A stretch of 64,000 bases of DNA. Origin: Mesorhizobium sp. WSM3860 (GTDB lineage Bacteria > Pseudomonadota > Alphaproteobacteria > Rhizobiales > Rhizobiaceae). Positions within the stretch are counted from its first letter, which is position 1, and every line of letters starts with the position of its first letter. This document shows positions 24,862-35,088 of the stretch, one piece after another. The position numbers and the translations under genes are program-made. The stretch is taken from the NCBI RefSeq assembly GCF_002294995.1, contig NZ_NSGF01000001.1, positions 372,001-436,000 on the forward strand. Direction: 5' to 3'. The notes beneath the pieces were generated by a model. That model worked only from the letters and a program-made list of their open reading frames with translations. It ran no database searches and was not told the DNA's origin.

Positions 24862-25374
24862 ATGGGGGAAGCGATTCGCATCATCGGCATCGATCCGGGC
24901 CTGAGGCGCACCGGCTGGGGCATCGTCGAGAGCCTCGGCAATTCGCTGCGCTTCATCGCCTCCGGCACCGTGCGTTCCGACGACAAGGCGCCGCTCGCAA
25001 CGAGGCTCTGCCAATTGCATGATGGACTGGCCGAAGTGCTGCACCAGGCCATGCCGCACGAGGCGGCGATCGAGCAGACCTTCGTCAACAAGGATGCCAC
25101 AGCGACGCTGAAGCTCGGCCAGGCGCGCGGCATCGCCATGCTGGTGCCGGCGCGCGCCGGGCTGGCGGTCGCGGAATACGCTCCCAACGCGGTCAAGAAG
25201 GCGGTGATCGGCGTCGGTCACGGCGAGAAGAAGCAGATCCATATGATGGTGAAAGTGCTGATGCCGAAAGCGGTGTTCGAGACCGACGATGCCGCCGACG
25301 CCCTGGCCATAGCCATATGTCATGCGCATCACCGTCAAAGCGTCGCCTACCGAATGGCGGCGCTGGCCGGGTAG
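24862..25374 (+). CDS. ruvC: Holliday junction resolvase RuvC
   Basis: 170 residues, normal RuvC length. Catalytic acids are visible: D in [15 protein letters not shown] in [11 protein letters not shown] and the C-terminal pair in [16 protein letters not shown]. It cuts Holliday junctions made by RecA recombination, guided by RuvAB. Normally ruvA follows directly; here a toxin-antitoxin pair separates them. Confidence 0.96.
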   Translation: MGEAIRIIGIDPGLRRTGWGIVESLGNSLRFIASGTVRSDDKAPLATRLCQLHDGLAEVLHQAMPHEAAIEQTFVNKDATATLKLGQARGIAMLVPARAGLAVAEYAPNAVKKAVIGVGHGEKKQIHMMVKVLMPKAVFETDDAADALAIAICHAHHRQSVAYRMAALAG

Positions 25375-25379
25375 TGTTC

Positions 25380-25408
25380 TTGACTTGTTCTCACGGTTGG
25401 AATATTTC
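25380..25408 (+). promoter_or_regulatory. Promoter of the AbrB/PIN toxin-antitoxin pair
   Basis: TTGACT and TATTTC are separated by 17 bp, good sigma70-like hexamers just after the ruvC stop. The -10 overlaps the palindrome at 25406-25421. Confidence 0.55.
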
Positions 25409-25421
25409 TTACTGGTAAGAA
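25406..25421. promoter_or_regulatory. Palindromic operator of the AbrB/PIN pair
   Basis: TTCTTAC-TG-GTAAGAA is a perfect 7-bp inverted repeat overlapping the -10 and lying 13 bp before the antitoxin start. AbrB-type antitoxins bind such sites to repress their own operon. Confidence 0.65.
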
Positions 25422-25434
25422 TGGAGAAAATCCA

Positions 25435-25686
25435 ATGCGCGTGACGAGCAAGGGCCAGGTGACTATTCCGCGTGACCTGCGGGAGACGTTCGGCATCGAT
25501 GCAAACAGCGAAGTCATCTTCGGCATCGAAGGCGGCAAGATCACGATCACGCCCCGGCACGACAGAGGACGGCAGGCGGATCGCGAAAGACTCAATCGGT
25601 TTCTCGCGGCGCTTGACCGCCTGGAGGGTAGCGGGGACCAGACGATGAATGCTGACGACGTCATGGCCTTGACACGGGATCGCTGA
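25435..25686 (+). CDS. AbrB/MazE-type antitoxin
   Basis: 83 residues. The swapped-hairpin AbrB domain fills the N-terminal half (MRVTSKGQVTIPRDLRETFG, then EVIFGIEGGKITITPR); the C-terminal half is a charged helix that would wrap the toxin. It is 2 bp ahead of the PIN toxin. The pair lies between ruvC and ruvA, so reading through it would be needed to express ruvAB from a ruvC promoter. Confidence 0.88.
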   Translation: MRVTSKGQVTIPRDLRETFGIDANSEVIFGIEGGKITITPRHDRGRQADRERLNRFLAALDRLEGSGDQTMNADDVMALTRDR

Positions 25687-25688
25687 TC

Positions 25689-26102
25689 TTGGCGACGCTT
25701 GTCGATACCAATGTGCTTATCGATGTCGCCGTTCGCGACCCTGTCTGGTTGACATGGTCGCGGCCGAAAATAGAAGCTGCACGCAGGCAAGGTAGTCTGG
25801 TCATCAACCAGATCATCTATGCTGAGTTTTCGATGCGCTACGACGCAATCGATGAAGTCGACGACGTGTTGCCCGAGGATGAGTACCGGCGCGAAGGTTT
25901 GCCGTTCGAAGCTGCCTTCGCGGCGTCGAGGGCATTCTTGGTCTATCGTCGGCAAGGAGGTCCACGGGAAAAGATCATGCCCGATTTTTTGATCGGGGCG
26001 CACGCCGTCATTCGGGGCTATCCCATCCTGACGCGCGATCCGGCGGGCTTTAGAAAATACTTTCCTGACGTCGAGCTTATCGCGCCTGACACTCATCCTT
26101 AA
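25689..26102 (+). CDS. PIN-domain toxin (VapC type)
   Basis: 137 residues from a TTG start at 25689. PIN acidic residues are visible: [10 protein letters not shown] at the N-terminus, E in [10 protein letters not shown], and D in [21 protein letters not shown]. VapC enzymes cleave tRNA or rRNA and are held inactive by their antitoxin. No frameshift is seen, so the pair looks intact, unlike the vapC remnant at 11869. It ends 14 bp before ruvA. Confidence 0.88.
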   Translation: MATLVDTNVLIDVAVRDPVWLTWSRPKIEAARRQGSLVINQIIYAEFSMRYDAIDEVDDVLPEDEYRREGLPFEAAFAASRAFLVYRRQGGPREKIMPDFLIGAHAVIRGYPILTRDPAGFRKYFPDVELIAPDTHP

Positions 26103-26116
26103 GAAAGCTCTCGGAC

Positions 26117-26737
26117 ATGATCGGCAAGCTGAAGGGCACGCTGGATGAGATCGACGAGGATTCCTGCATCGTGGACGTGCACGGCGTCGGCTATGTCGCC
26201 CATTGCTCGGCTCGCACACTGGCATCGCTGCCGTCGCCCGGCGAGGCGGTGGTGCTGTTCATCGAGACCTATGTGCGCGAGGACATGATCCGGCTATACG
26301 GCTTTCAGACCCCGCTCGAGCGCGAGTGGTTCCGCCTTTTGATGAACAATGTGCAGGGCGTCGGCGCCAAGGTGGCGCTGGCGGTGCTGTCGACGCTGGC
26401 GCCGCCCGACCTCGCCAATGCGATCGCGTTGCGCGACATCGCCATGGTTTCCCGCGCACCGGGCGTCGGCAAGAAGGTGGCCGAGCGCATCGTCACCGAA
26501 TTGCGCAGCAAGGCGCCGGCCTATGCGGGCGCCGCCACCGGCACGATCGGCCTCAAGCAGGAGCTTGGCGAAGGCGTGGCGGCAGCACCCATCACCGACG
26601 CGGTCTCGGCGCTGGTCAATCTCGGCTATTCGCGCGACATCGCGGCCAATGCGGTGGCCGCGGCCCTAAAGTCGGCCGGCGACGGGGCGGATGCCTCGAA
26701 GCTGATCCGTTTCGGCCTGAAGGAGCTGGCGCGGTGA
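26117..26737 (+). CDS. ruvA: Holliday junction helicase subunit RuvA
   Basis: 206 residues: N-terminal OB fold ([32 protein letters not shown]), two helix-hairpin-helix motifs ([15 protein letters not shown] and [16 protein letters not shown]) and the C-terminal domain III ([20 protein letters not shown]) that touches RuvB. The RuvA tetramer binds the junction and loads RuvB. ruvB starts 44 bp downstream. Confidence 0.95.
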   Translation: MIGKLKGTLDEIDEDSCIVDVHGVGYVAHCSARTLASLPSPGEAVVLFIETYVREDMIRLYGFQTPLEREWFRLLMNNVQGVGAKVALAVLSTLAPPDLANAIALRDIAMVSRAPGVGKKVAERIVTELRSKAPAYAGAATGTIGLKQELGEGVAAAPITDAVSALVNLGYSRDIAANAVAAALKSAGDGADASKLIRFGLKELAR

Positions 26738-26780
26738 GGTGCCGCTTGTCCCGGTCCTTGCCGTATGCAAGGAAGGCCGC

Positions 26781-27818
26781 ATGAGCCTTTCGCCCCGTCT
26801 CATTGCCCCCGACAAGCGCGGCGAGGATGCCGACCAGAGCTTGCGGCCGCAATCGCTTGACGAGTTCGTCGGCCAAGCTGCGGCGCGTGCCAATCTCAAG
26901 GTCTTCGTCGATGCCGCCAAGAGCCGCGGCGAGGCGCTCGACCATGTGCTGTTCGTCGGCCCGCCGGGGCTCGGCAAGACGACGCTGGCGCAGATCATGG
27001 CGCGTGAGCTCGGCGTCAATTTCCGCTCGACGTCGGGGCCGGTCATCGCCAAGGCCGGCGACCTTGCGGCGCTGCTCACCAATCTCGAGGAGCGCGACGT
27101 GCTCTTCATCGACGAAATCCACCGGCTCAATCCGGCGGTGGAAGAAATCCTCTACCCGGCGATGGAGGATTTCCAGCTTGATCTCATCATCGGCGAGGGG
27201 CCGGCGGCGCGCTCGGTCAAGATCGATCTCGCCCGCTTCACGCTGGTTGCGGCGACAACCCGGCTCGGACTTTTGACGAATCCTCTGCGCGACCGTTTCG
27301 GCATCCCGGTCAGGCTCAATTTCTACACGGTCGAGGAACTGGAGCAGATCGTGCGCCGCGGCGCCCGCATCCTCTCGATGCCGCTCGGCGACGACGGCGC
27401 GCTGGAGATCGCGCGCCGCGCCCGCGGCACACCGCGCATCGCTGGACGCCTGTTGCGCCGGGTGCGCGACTTCGCCTCCGTCGCCGGGAACGGCCATGTC
27501 GACAAACGCATCGCCGACGAGGCGCTGACCAGGCTGGAAGTCGACGGGCTCGGCCTCGACGCGCTCGACCGCCGGTATCTCTCGATGATCGCCCGCAACT
27601 TCGGCGGCGGACCGGTCGGCATCGAGACGATCGCGGCTGGGCTGTCGGAACCGCGTGACGCCATCGAGGACATCATCGAGCCCTATCTCATCCAGCAGGG
27701 CTTCATCCAGCGCACACCGCGCGGCCGCATGCTGACCGCCAATGCCTGGCGGCATCTCGGCCTTGAAGCGCCAAAAGACCTGGCGCAACAGCAGATCGGC
27801 CTGTTCCAGGAAGAGTAA
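26781..27818 (+). CDS. ruvB: Holliday junction branch migration ATPase RuvB
   Basis: 345 residues. Walker A is [10 protein letters not shown], Walker B is [12 protein letters not shown], sensor 1 is [20 protein letters not shown] and the arginine finger region follows; the C-terminal winged helix ends with [16 protein letters not shown]. It drives branch migration with RuvA. The ATG at 26781 has AAGGAAGGC upstream; an in-frame start 14 codons earlier overlaps the ruvA end and is less likely. Confidence 0.96.
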   Translation: MSLSPRLIAPDKRGEDADQSLRPQSLDEFVGQAAARANLKVFVDAAKSRGEALDHVLFVGPPGLGKTTLAQIMARELGVNFRSTSGPVIAKAGDLAALLTNLEERDVLFIDEIHRLNPAVEEILYPAMEDFQLDLIIGEGPAARSVKIDLARFTLVAATTRLGLLTNPLRDRFGIPVRLNFYTVEELEQIVRRGARILSMPLGDDGALEIARRARGTPRIAGRLLRRVRDFASVAGNGHVDKRIADEALTRLEVDGLGLDALDRRYLSMIARNFGGGPVGIETIAAGLSEPRDAIEDIIEPYLIQQGFIQRTPRGRMLTANAWRHLGLEAPKDLAQQQIGLFQEE

Positions 27819-27948
27819 CGGACATTTGTTCGTCGGACGCGCGAGGAACGGTTTGCCTGCGCAAAATCTCCCCGGCTCTGCCAAGCTGAAGGCACAATTG
27901 CAGCCTCTAAGGCAAGCTTGACGCATTCCCAGGGGTCGGGGCTGACCG

Positions 27949-28851
27949 ATGATCACCAGACGTGGCTTTCTGCGCCTCATCGGCGGCTCGTTCCTGTCCA
28001 TGATGTCGCTGAGCGCCTATGCGGTCGGCATCGAGCCGATGCTGCTCGCTCATGTGAAACGCTATTCTCTGACGCCGCCGCGCTGGCCTGCAGGCCTCAA
28101 GCTGCGCGTCGCTGCACTGGCCGACATTCATGCCTGCCACCCCTGGATGACGTCGGAGCGGATCGCCTCGCTCGTCGAGAGGACGAATGCCTTGCAGCCA
28201 GACCTGATCGTGCTGCTTGGCGACTATGTCGATGGAATGCGCCTCGTCACGGCCGAAGTGTCTGCACCGGAGTGGGCCGCCGCCCTGTCAGGGCTGAAGG
28301 CGCCGCTTGGCGTGCTCTCGATCCTCGGCAATCACGACTGGTGGCACGATCATGTGGCGCAACTGGCCATGGCAGGGCCTACGGCCGCGCGCAAGGCACT
28401 GGAGAGCGTCGGCATCCCGGTGCTGGAAAACGACGTGGTGCGGCTGGAGAAGGACGGGCATGGCTTCTGGATCGCCGGACTTGCGGACCAGCTGGCAATC
28501 CGGCCGAGCAAAGCCCTGGGCCGCCACGGCTTCAAGGGCCTGGACGACCTCGGCGGGACGCTTGCCAAGGTGCAAGGCGACGAGCCGATCATCCTGCTCG
28601 CGCATGAGCCCGACATCTTTCCGAAAGTGCCTTGGCGGGTTTCGCTGACGCTTTCCGGACACACGCATGGCGGACAGGTGCGGCTGTTCGGCTATTCGCC
28701 GGTCGTGCCGTCCGACTTCGGCAACCGCTACGCCTATGGCCATGTCGTCGAGAACGATCGCAACCTGATCGTCTCGGGCGGGCTTGGCTTCAGCATCATG
28801 CCGGTGCGTTTCGGCATGCCGCCAGAGATCCTGCAGATCGACCTCGGGTAG
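27949..28851 (+). CDS. Tat-exported metallophosphoesterase (YaeI-like)
   Basis: 300 residues. The N-terminus MITRRGFLRLIGGSFLSMMS is a twin-arginine (RRGFL) signal. Calcineurin-like metal motifs follow in order: ADIHACH, LLGDYVDG, GNHDWWHD, AHEPDIF and SGHTHGGQV. YaeI relatives are membrane-associated phosphoesterases acting on lipid or nucleotide pyrophosphates; the substrate here is unknown. It follows ruvB by 130 bp and is convergent with the GH5 gene. Confidence 0.88.
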   Translation: MITRRGFLRLIGGSFLSMMSLSAYAVGIEPMLLAHVKRYSLTPPRWPAGLKLRVAALADIHACHPWMTSERIASLVERTNALQPDLIVLLGDYVDGMRLVTAEVSAPEWAAALSGLKAPLGVLSILGNHDWWHDHVAQLAMAGPTAARKALESVGIPVLENDVVRLEKDGHGFWIAGLADQLAIRPSKALGRHGFKGLDDLGGTLAKVQGDEPIILLAHEPDIFPKVPWRVSLTLSGHTHGGQVRLFGYSPVVPSDFGNRYAYGHVVENDRNLIVSGGLGFSIMPVRFGMPPEILQIDLG

Positions 28852-28903
28852 CTCCGGGTATCTTTTTCGCGCACGGAAAACCGCGCAGTTTTCCCGCAAT
28901 TGC

Positions 28904-30154
28904 TCAGTGAAGCGACCTGATCGCGTCCATCACATTGGGTTCGGCCTTGGCGCCGTCGAAGGCGTCGACGATGCCGAAGGCACCGCCATAGCCCCATACC
29001 GACCAGGAAAAGCCGTGCGCCTCGGCGCGCGCGATCATGTCCTTGACATAGGCGGCGCGGTAGTCGGCGGGCATGACATAGGCATTGCCGTATTCCTGGC
29101 GGATCATGCCGAACTCGCCGAGCGTGATGTTTTGCGGCTTGATGCCGTTGGCCTTGGCCCAGCCCTCGGCGATATTGAAAGGCGCATCCATCAGGCCAAC
29201 GAGCTTTTCTGGGCTGTCCATGCCGGCGACCTGCTGGTCGAGATAGGCAAGCATGCCGCCGCGGCGCGTCCACGGCGCCTCGGCCCTTATCCTGTCGCGG
29301 ATCGTCTCCAGCGCCACATCGAGCCTGACGCGCGGCAGCGCGGTCAGCGGATACGGCAGGCCTGTGACATAGCGGATGAAGTCGCCGGCCCAGGTCGCGC
29401 CCTGATGCGTCAAAAGGAACGGATCGTAGGAATGGAAAGCCCAGATGATGTTGTCGTCGGGGATCGCCTTCGGATCGATCTTCGCCAGCGAGGCCGCGTT
29501 GGAGTAGCAGCCACCGGTGAGGATGAGCGTCAGCCTGGTGGCGGAGGAACGCGCCGCCGCGAACAATTTCTTCTGGCGGACCGGCCAGAGATTCGTGCCG
29601 TTCTCGTCGCAATCGACGATCGGCTCGTTCATCAGCTCGAAGGCAACCTGGCCCGGGTCTTCTCCCGACAACGTATGCGCCATCTTGCGCACGACCGCGA
29701 CATAGGCGTCGAAGGTCGCTGGATTGTCCATCACCTCGCGCATGCCGATCTTGCGGTTGCCGCCGGCCGGGATCAGGTGCAGATCGACGATCACTTTCAG
29801 CCCGGCCCGGTTGATCATGCGCGCCGAGTCCAGCACGCTGGCGTAGAGGTCATCGCGCAGCGAAATCGTCTCGTCGGATAGGAAGGGTGAGGGATCGACC
29901 GGCATGCGAAGGAAATCGAAACCGGCATCCTTCAGCGCCTTAAGGTCATCCGCTTTCAGGAATTTCCGCCATTCGGGATAGGGAAGGATGGCGCTCGGGT
30001 CGTTCCACTTCTCCTCGCCGGTCCAGGTCGTCCACTGGTCGAGATTGAGGCCGCGCTTCATGGAGAATGTCGCCGCCTGGCACGGTAATATGGAGGCGCC
30101 AAGCGCCAGCAGCCCCGCCATCAAGGTCTTGATCATCGCGCCTAACAGTGCCAT
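28904..30154 (-). CDS. Secreted GH5 family glycoside hydrolase
   Basis: 416 residues with a signal peptide ending near ASILPCQAATF. The GH5 acid/base glutamate is E177 in AFELMNEP and the nucleophile is E347 in TLGEFGM; the conserved HLIPAGG and HSYDPFLLTHQG blocks are present. Family members cut beta-1,4-glucans or mannans. The start at 30154 is preferred; an ATG at 30136 also gives a signal peptide. No cellulose synthase genes are in the window, so this is a stand-alone exported glycosidase, perhaps for plant or own polysaccharide. It is divergent from ybgC. Confidence 0.85.
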   Translation of the reverse strand: MALLGAMIKTLMAGLLALGASILPCQAATFSMKRGLNLDQWTTWTGEEKWNDPSAILPYPEWRKFLKADDLKALKDAGFDFLRMPVDPSPFLSDETISLRDDLYASVLDSARMINRAGLKVIVDLHLIPAGGNRKIGMREVMDNPATFDAYVAVVRKMAHTLSGEDPGQVAFELMNEPIVDCDENGTNLWPVRQKKLFAAARSSATRLTLILTGGCYSNAASLAKIDPKAIPDDNIIWAFHSYDPFLLTHQGATWAGDFIRYVTGLPYPLTALPRVRLDVALETIRDRIRAEAPWTRRGGMLAYLDQQVAGMDSPEKLVGLMDAPFNIAEGWAKANGIKPQNITLGEFGMIRQEYGNAYVMPADYRAAYVKDMIARAEAHGFSWSVWGYGGAFGIVDAFDGAKAEPNVMDAIRSLH

Positions 30155-30205
30155 CCGGTTCCCGCGCCAAACACCTGCCTGTTCGGGCCTGAAAAGGAAA
30201 GCGCG

Positions 30206-30676
30206 ATGGACGATCATGGTGAATCCGCAGCGCTCAGCGCCGGGCTTTCGGGGGCGCTGACGCAATCCGGCCATCGCCTGATGGCCCGCGTCTACTATGC
30301 CGACACCGATTTCTCCGGCGTCGTCTACCATGCGCGCTATCTCGAATTCCTCGAACGCGGGCGCTCGGATTATCTCAGGCTCGCCGGTGTCCATCACACC
30401 GAGCTTGCCGATGGCAAGCATGGCGAGCGCATCGTCTGGGTGGTGCGGCACATGGAGATCGACTTCCGTTCGCCGGCCCGCATGGACGACATCCTCACCA
30501 TCGACACGCGCACCGAGGACATTTCGGGTGCCCGCATCTTCATGGCGCAGCAGTTGAAGCGTGGCGGCGAGGTGCTGGTCGAAGCAAAGGTCGAGGCGGC
30601 GATCATCGGCGAGAACGGCCGGCCGCGCAGATTTCCCAAGGAATGGATCGCGGCCTTCATGCCCCTGGCAAGCTGA
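30206..30676 (+). CDS. ybgC: Tol-Pal-associated acyl-CoA thioesterase
   Basis: 156 residues with the hot-dog fold signature VYYADTDFSGVVYHARYLEFLERGRSDYL split over the catalytic Asp of YADTD. It hydrolyses acyl-CoA or acyl-ACP at the inner membrane. It is the first gene of the Tol-Pal cluster, but tolQ starts 458 bp later with a palindromic repeat and a CtrA-type box between, so the two may be separately transcribed. Confidence 0.92.
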   Translation: MDDHGESAALSAGLSGALTQSGHRLMARVYYADTDFSGVVYHARYLEFLERGRSDYLRLAGVHHTELADGKHGERIVWVVRHMEIDFRSPARMDDILTIDTRTEDISGARIFMAQQLKRGGEVLVEAKVEAAIIGENGRPRRFPKEWIAAFMPLAS

Positions 30677-30711
30677 TATCCAGGTGAGGCCGGCCTGCGA
30701 CCGGCGGCTTC

Positions 30712-30755
30712 CTGCGCTTCCGGTGCTCACGTACTTGAGTACGCTCCGCTCCGGC
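30712..30755 (+). repeat. Second copy of the 44-bp dispersed repeat
   Basis: CTGCGCTTCCGGTGCTC is identical in both copies, and the following CGTACTT-A and CTCCGC-CCGG segments match the copy at 24694-24737 with seven or so changes. Both copies lie in gaps between genes and within hairpin-forming sequence. Confidence 0.75.
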
Positions 30756-30921
30756 CTTCGCCGGCCGAAGCCCTCATAAGCGTCTTCGCCCTGTGAAGGC
30801 TACGGTCGGCGTAGGCCGGTTCTCGGAAGCCACCATTCTCGGCGCGGCCTGACCTGGATCTCAGCATGCCCTTGCCGACTGCGATCCAACCGAGGCGCGG
30901 CAATGCGCCGCGCTTCATATC

Positions 30922-30937
30922 CTAACCCATCCTTAAC
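30922..30937. promoter_or_regulatory. Near-full CtrA-type box before tolQ
   Basis: CTAA-CCCATCC-TTAAC matches TTAA-N7-TTAAC with one change in the left half; the right half extends to TTAACCAT, the classic half site. It is about 200 bp before the tolQ start. Confidence 0.5.
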
Positions 30938-31134
30938 CATAACGGTTCATGAAGGAATTGGTGAAGATTGGCGCAATTCGTGTGCCTTCCTTTCACCAAT
31001 ATTTGCCCCGAAAAGGCCGCGAAACGGTGCATTCGGGGCTTGTCCCGCGAGCTTCAAGCTTCGCGCGATCGGACCAAAGGGATGCCCATGGGCCAGCCGC
31101 CAGCGATGCCCGGAAAAATCTTAAGGACGTAGTC

Positions 31135-31845
<711 letters not shown>

Positions 31846-31854
31846 GGTACGATC

Positions 31855-32316
31855 ATGGGTATGTCTGCTGCTAGCGCAGGTGGCATAGGGCGAGGCGGAC
31901 GCGGCCACCGGCGGCGTGGCCGTCATCACGCGCTGATGTCGGAAATCAACGTCACGCCAATGGTCGACGTGATGCTGGTGCTGCTGATCATCTTCATGGT
32001 CGCGGCGCCGCTGCTTACCGTCGGCGTGCCGGTCGATCTGCCGGAAACAAAAGCCAAGGCGATGAATGCCGACACGCAGCCGATCCAAGTCTCGATCGAC
32101 GCCGCCGGCAAGATTCACCTGCAGGAGACCGAAATCCCACAGGAAGAGCTGGTCGCCAAGCTGCAGGCGATTTCCAAGACCGGCTACGACGAGCGCATCT
32201 TCATCCGCGGTGACAAAGCGACAAACTACGGCACCGCGCTGAAGGTGATGGGCCTCATCCAGGCCGCTGGCTACAAGAATATCGGCCTGATCTCCCTGCA
32301 GGAACAGGATCAGTAG
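31855..32316 (+). CDS. tolR: Tol-Pal channel subunit TolR
   Basis: 153 residues. A Gly/Arg-rich cytoplasmic stretch (about residues 8-22) precedes the single helix MSEINVTPMVDVMLVLLIIF, whose aspartate carries protons. The periplasmic ExbD/TolR domain follows (ADTQPIQVSIDAAGKIHLQE). tolA starts 7 bp after its stop. Confidence 0.95.
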   Translation: MGMSAASAGGIGRGGRGHRRRGRHHALMSEINVTPMVDVMLVLLIIFMVAAPLLTVGVPVDLPETKAKAMNADTQPIQVSIDAAGKIHLQETEIPQEELVAKLQAISKTGYDERIFIRGDKATNYGTALKVMGLIQAAGYKNIGLISLQEQDQ

Positions 32317-32323
32317 TCGCCAA

Positions 32324-33478
32324 ATGCGGACCGGCCTCACCTCATCGGTCATTTTGCATGCGGTGGCTCTGGCCTTCGGGCTGTTCACGCTGTCCTCGCC
32401 GCCCGCCATGCCGGCTTCCGACGTGGAGTCGGTGGCGGTCGACATCGTGCCGACGGAAGCGATCGCGCAGACGCAGCAGGGCGACAAGAAAGCGGTCATG
32501 CATGACAAGCCGGCGCCGCTGCCGACCAAGCGCCCGGATATCGTCCCCGACGCCCAGAAGGTCGGCGAGAACAGCGTCGACACCGACAAGCCGGTGACGG
32601 ACGAGGCCAAGCCGAAGCCGGTCGAGAAGACATCCGCGCCGCCGCCGGCGCCGACGCCGACCGAGAAGCCAGCCGTCGAGGACGTGCCGAAGCCGCAGGA
32701 AAAGCCGAAGCCGACGCCGGCGACGGAAGTCGCGCCGACGCCGACACCTAAGGAAGAGGTCAAGCCCGAGCCGGTCAAGCAGACGGATCCCAAGCCGGCG
32801 CCCGCCAAGGAGCCGACGCCAACGCCGCCGAAAGAGACAACCGCCGCCATCCAGAAGGAAGAGGTCAAGCCGGACGCCGTCGCCGAGGCGATCGCCAAGG
32901 AGCAGCCGACCGAGGAGGCAAAGCTTCCGGACTCGGCACCCGCCCCTGCAGCGCGGCCGAAGCCGCAGCCCGCTCCCGCCGAGAGCGCCAAGGCGCCGGA
33001 ACGCAAGGACGCTGAAAAGCCGGTGACGGAAGCTTCCTCGAAGCCGAAGTCGGACGATAAGCAGTTCAACGCCGATGAGATTTCAGCACTTCTGGACAAG
33101 CAGAAGCCGTCCGGCGGCGGCGCCAAGCGCTCGACGCAGCAGTCGTCGCTCGGCGGCGAGAAGGATCAGGGCCAGAAGCTGTCCAAGTCGGAGCAAGGCG
33201 CGCTCGAAGCTCAGCTCGGCGGCTGCTGGACCTTGCCCGTAGGACTGGAAGGTTCGGAGAACTTCGTCGTCGTGGTCCGGTTCAATCTCGATACCAATGG
33301 TAAGCTCGACGGCCGCCCGGCGGTCGAGCAGTCGAGCGGCAACCGGCAGTTCGACGAAAGCGCCGTGCGCGCGGTTCAAAAATGCGACGTGGCCGGCCTG
33401 CAGGTTCCCGCCGGCAAGCAGGATATTTGGAACGACATCCGGGTCACCTTCGACCCAAGGGAGATGCTTGGCCTATAG
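32324..33478 (+). CDS. tolA: TolA, periplasm-spanning Tol-Pal protein
   Basis: 384 residues: an N-terminal membrane helix (SSVILHAVALAFGLFTL), a long extended region rich in Pro, Lys, Ala and Glu (about residues 75-270), and a C-terminal TonB/TolA-like domain starting near QGALEAQLGGCWTLPVG with two cysteines (GGCWTLP, VQKCDVA) as in other rhizobial TolA. It links the TolQR motor to Pal at the outer membrane. The Pro/Lys-rich spacer is poorly conserved in general. Confidence 0.92.
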   Translation: MRTGLTSSVILHAVALAFGLFTLSSPPAMPASDVESVAVDIVPTEAIAQTQQGDKKAVMHDKPAPLPTKRPDIVPDAQKVGENSVDTDKPVTDEAKPKPVEKTSAPPPAPTPTEKPAVEDVPKPQEKPKPTPATEVAPTPTPKEEVKPEPVKQTDPKPAPAKEPTPTPPKETTAAIQKEEVKPDAVAEAIAKEQPTEEAKLPDSAPAPAARPKPQPAPAESAKAPERKDAEKPVTEASSKPKSDDKQFNADEISALLDKQKPSGGGAKRSTQQSSLGGEKDQGQKLSKSEQGALEAQLGGCWTLPVGLEGSENFVVVVRFNLDTNGKLDGRPAVEQSSGNRQFDESAVRAVQKCDVAGLQVPAGKQDIWNDIRVTFDPREMLGL

Positions 33479-33518
33479 GCCTTGCGTCTGAACCATCAAA
33501 GAAGAGAAGCGAGAAGAC

Positions 33519-34838
33519 ATGAGATCTTTCCTCAAGCCGCTCCTGACGATTGCAGCCATGGCGCTGGGCATGACGATCGCCGCCAGCTTGCCGGCGTGGG
33601 CGCTCGTCGAGCTCAACGTCAACAAGGGCAATGTCGAGCCGCTGCCGATCGCCATCACTGACTTCCAGTCCAATGGTGAGCTCGGCGCTCAGATCACGGA
33701 GATCGTCACGGCCGACCTCAAGCGCTCCGGCCTGTTCGCGCCCATCGACAAGAGCGCCTTCATCGAGAAGATCTCCGGCCCGGACGCCACGCCGCGCTTC
33801 GACGACTGGAAGGTGATCAATGCGCAGGCGCTGGTCACCGGCAGCGTCGGCAAGGAAGCCGACGGCCGCATCCGCGCCCAGTACCGACTATGGGACACCT
33901 TTGCCGGCCAGCAGATGGCCGGGGAGCAGTTCTTCGCCAATGACGCCAATACCAGGCGCGTCGCCCATATCATCGCCGACGCGATCTACGAGCGGCTGAC
34001 CGGCGAGAAGGGTTATTTCGATACGCGCGTCGTCTTCGTCGACGAATCCGGCGCCAAGAATGCGCGCAAGAAGCGTCTCGCCATCATGGACCAGGACGGC
34101 GCCAACGTCCGCTACCTGTCGGACGGCCGCTCGATCGTGCTGACGCCGCGCTTCTCGCCGAACCGGCAGGAAATCACCTACATGTCCTATGAGAGCGGAC
34201 AGCCCAAGGTCTATCTGCTGCAGATCGAGACCGGACAGCGCGAGCTGGTCGGCAACTTCCCGGGCATGACGTTCGCGCCGCGCTTCTCGCCCGATGGTCA
34301 GAAGGTGATCATGAGCCTGCTGCGCGATGACGGCAATTCCAACATCTTCGCCATGGATCTGAGAAGCCGCTCGACCACGCGGCTCACCGACTCGACCGCG
34401 ATCGACACGTCGCCCTCCTATTCGCCCGACGGCTCGCAGATCGTCTTCACCTCCGACCGCGGCGGCGGCAGCGGCCGCTCGCAGATCTACGTCATGGGCG
34501 CGGACGGCTCCAATCCGCACCGCATCTCGTTCGGCGACGGCGTCTATTCCACGCCGGTGTGGTCGCCGCGCGGCGATCTCATCGCCTTCACCAAGCAGTC
34601 GGGCGGCGAGTTCCAGATCGGCGTCATGAAGACCGATGGTTCGGGCGAGCGCATCCTTTCCTCCGGCTTCCAGCAGGAGGGGCCGACCTGGGCGCCGAAC
34701 GGCCGCGTGCTGATGTTCTTCCGCGACTCCGCCGGCGGGCCGAAGCTGGTCACGGTCGATCTGACGGGCCGCAACGAGCAGCAGATCCCGACGTCGAACT
34801 TCGCCTCGGATCCGGCCTGGTCGCCGCTGCTGGAGTAG
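33519..34838 (+). CDS. tolB: Tol-Pal periplasmic protein TolB
   Basis: 439 residues. A signal peptide ends near [13 protein letters not shown]. An N-terminal alpha/beta domain (about 25-160) is followed by a six-bladed beta-propeller whose WD40-like repeats read [60 protein letters not shown] and so on. It binds Pal and cycles with TolA during constriction. pal follows after 250 bp with its own control region. Confidence 0.95.
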   Translation: MRSFLKPLLTIAAMALGMTIAASLPAWALVELNVNKGNVEPLPIAITDFQSNGELGAQITEIVTADLKRSGLFAPIDKSAFIEKISGPDATPRFDDWKVINAQALVTGSVGKEADGRIRAQYRLWDTFAGQQMAGEQFFANDANTRRVAHIIADAIYERLTGEKGYFDTRVVFVDESGAKNARKKRLAIMDQDGANVRYLSDGRSIVLTPRFSPNRQEITYMSYESGQPKVYLLQIETGQRELVGNFPGMTFAPRFSPDGQKVIMSLLRDDGNSNIFAMDLRSRSTTRLTDSTAIDTSPSYSPDGSQIVFTSDRGGGSGRSQIYVMGADGSNPHRISFGDGVYSTPVWSPRGDLIAFTKQSGGEFQIGVMKTDGSGERILSSGFQQEGPTWAPNGRVLMFFRDSAGGPKLVTVDLTGRNEQQIPTSNFASDPAWSPLLE

Positions 34839-35004
34839 GTAGAGGAACTGAAGAAGTGAGGAACTGAGGAAAAGACGGGTTCCTTGTCGCTTCAGCTCCC
34901 TCTTTTCCACCCCTCGTCGCGTTTTAGCCGCATTTCCGCCTACGGTCCCCGCGCATTGTGAGCCCAGCGAAATCGGCCGAGGACGGCGGCTCGAAACGAA
35001 AAAT

Positions 35005-35035
35005 TAACCGTGTTTCTTGAATGCCGGTTAACCCA
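35005..35035. promoter_or_regulatory. Two CtrA half sites before pal
   Basis: TTAACC at 35005-35010 and TTAACCC at 35029-35035 lie in the 250-bp tolB-pal gap, 55 to 85 bp before the pal start. The spacing (20 bp) is not that of a single full box. Confidence 0.35.
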
Positions 35036-35088
35036 AACGTGGTTACTGGGTGATCAACGAAATCACTCGAATGCGAAGGAGAGGCGGC

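Larger units (their letters stand above)
30677..31134. other. 458-bp gap between ybgC and tolQ
   Basis: The left part holds the dispersed repeat at 30712-30755 inside a longer GC-rich dyad (about 30690-30770). The middle holds a near-full CtrA-type box at 30922-30936. The right part has a weak inverted repeat (ATTGGTGAAG near 30957 and CTTTCACCAAT near 30990). No gene is supported. Confidence 0.6.

Noticed and set aside
28734..29612. 292-codon minus-strand frame in another frame of the GH5 gene
   Set aside because: Composition is Arg/Ala-rich and lacks the GH5 motifs, which lie in the overlapping frame.
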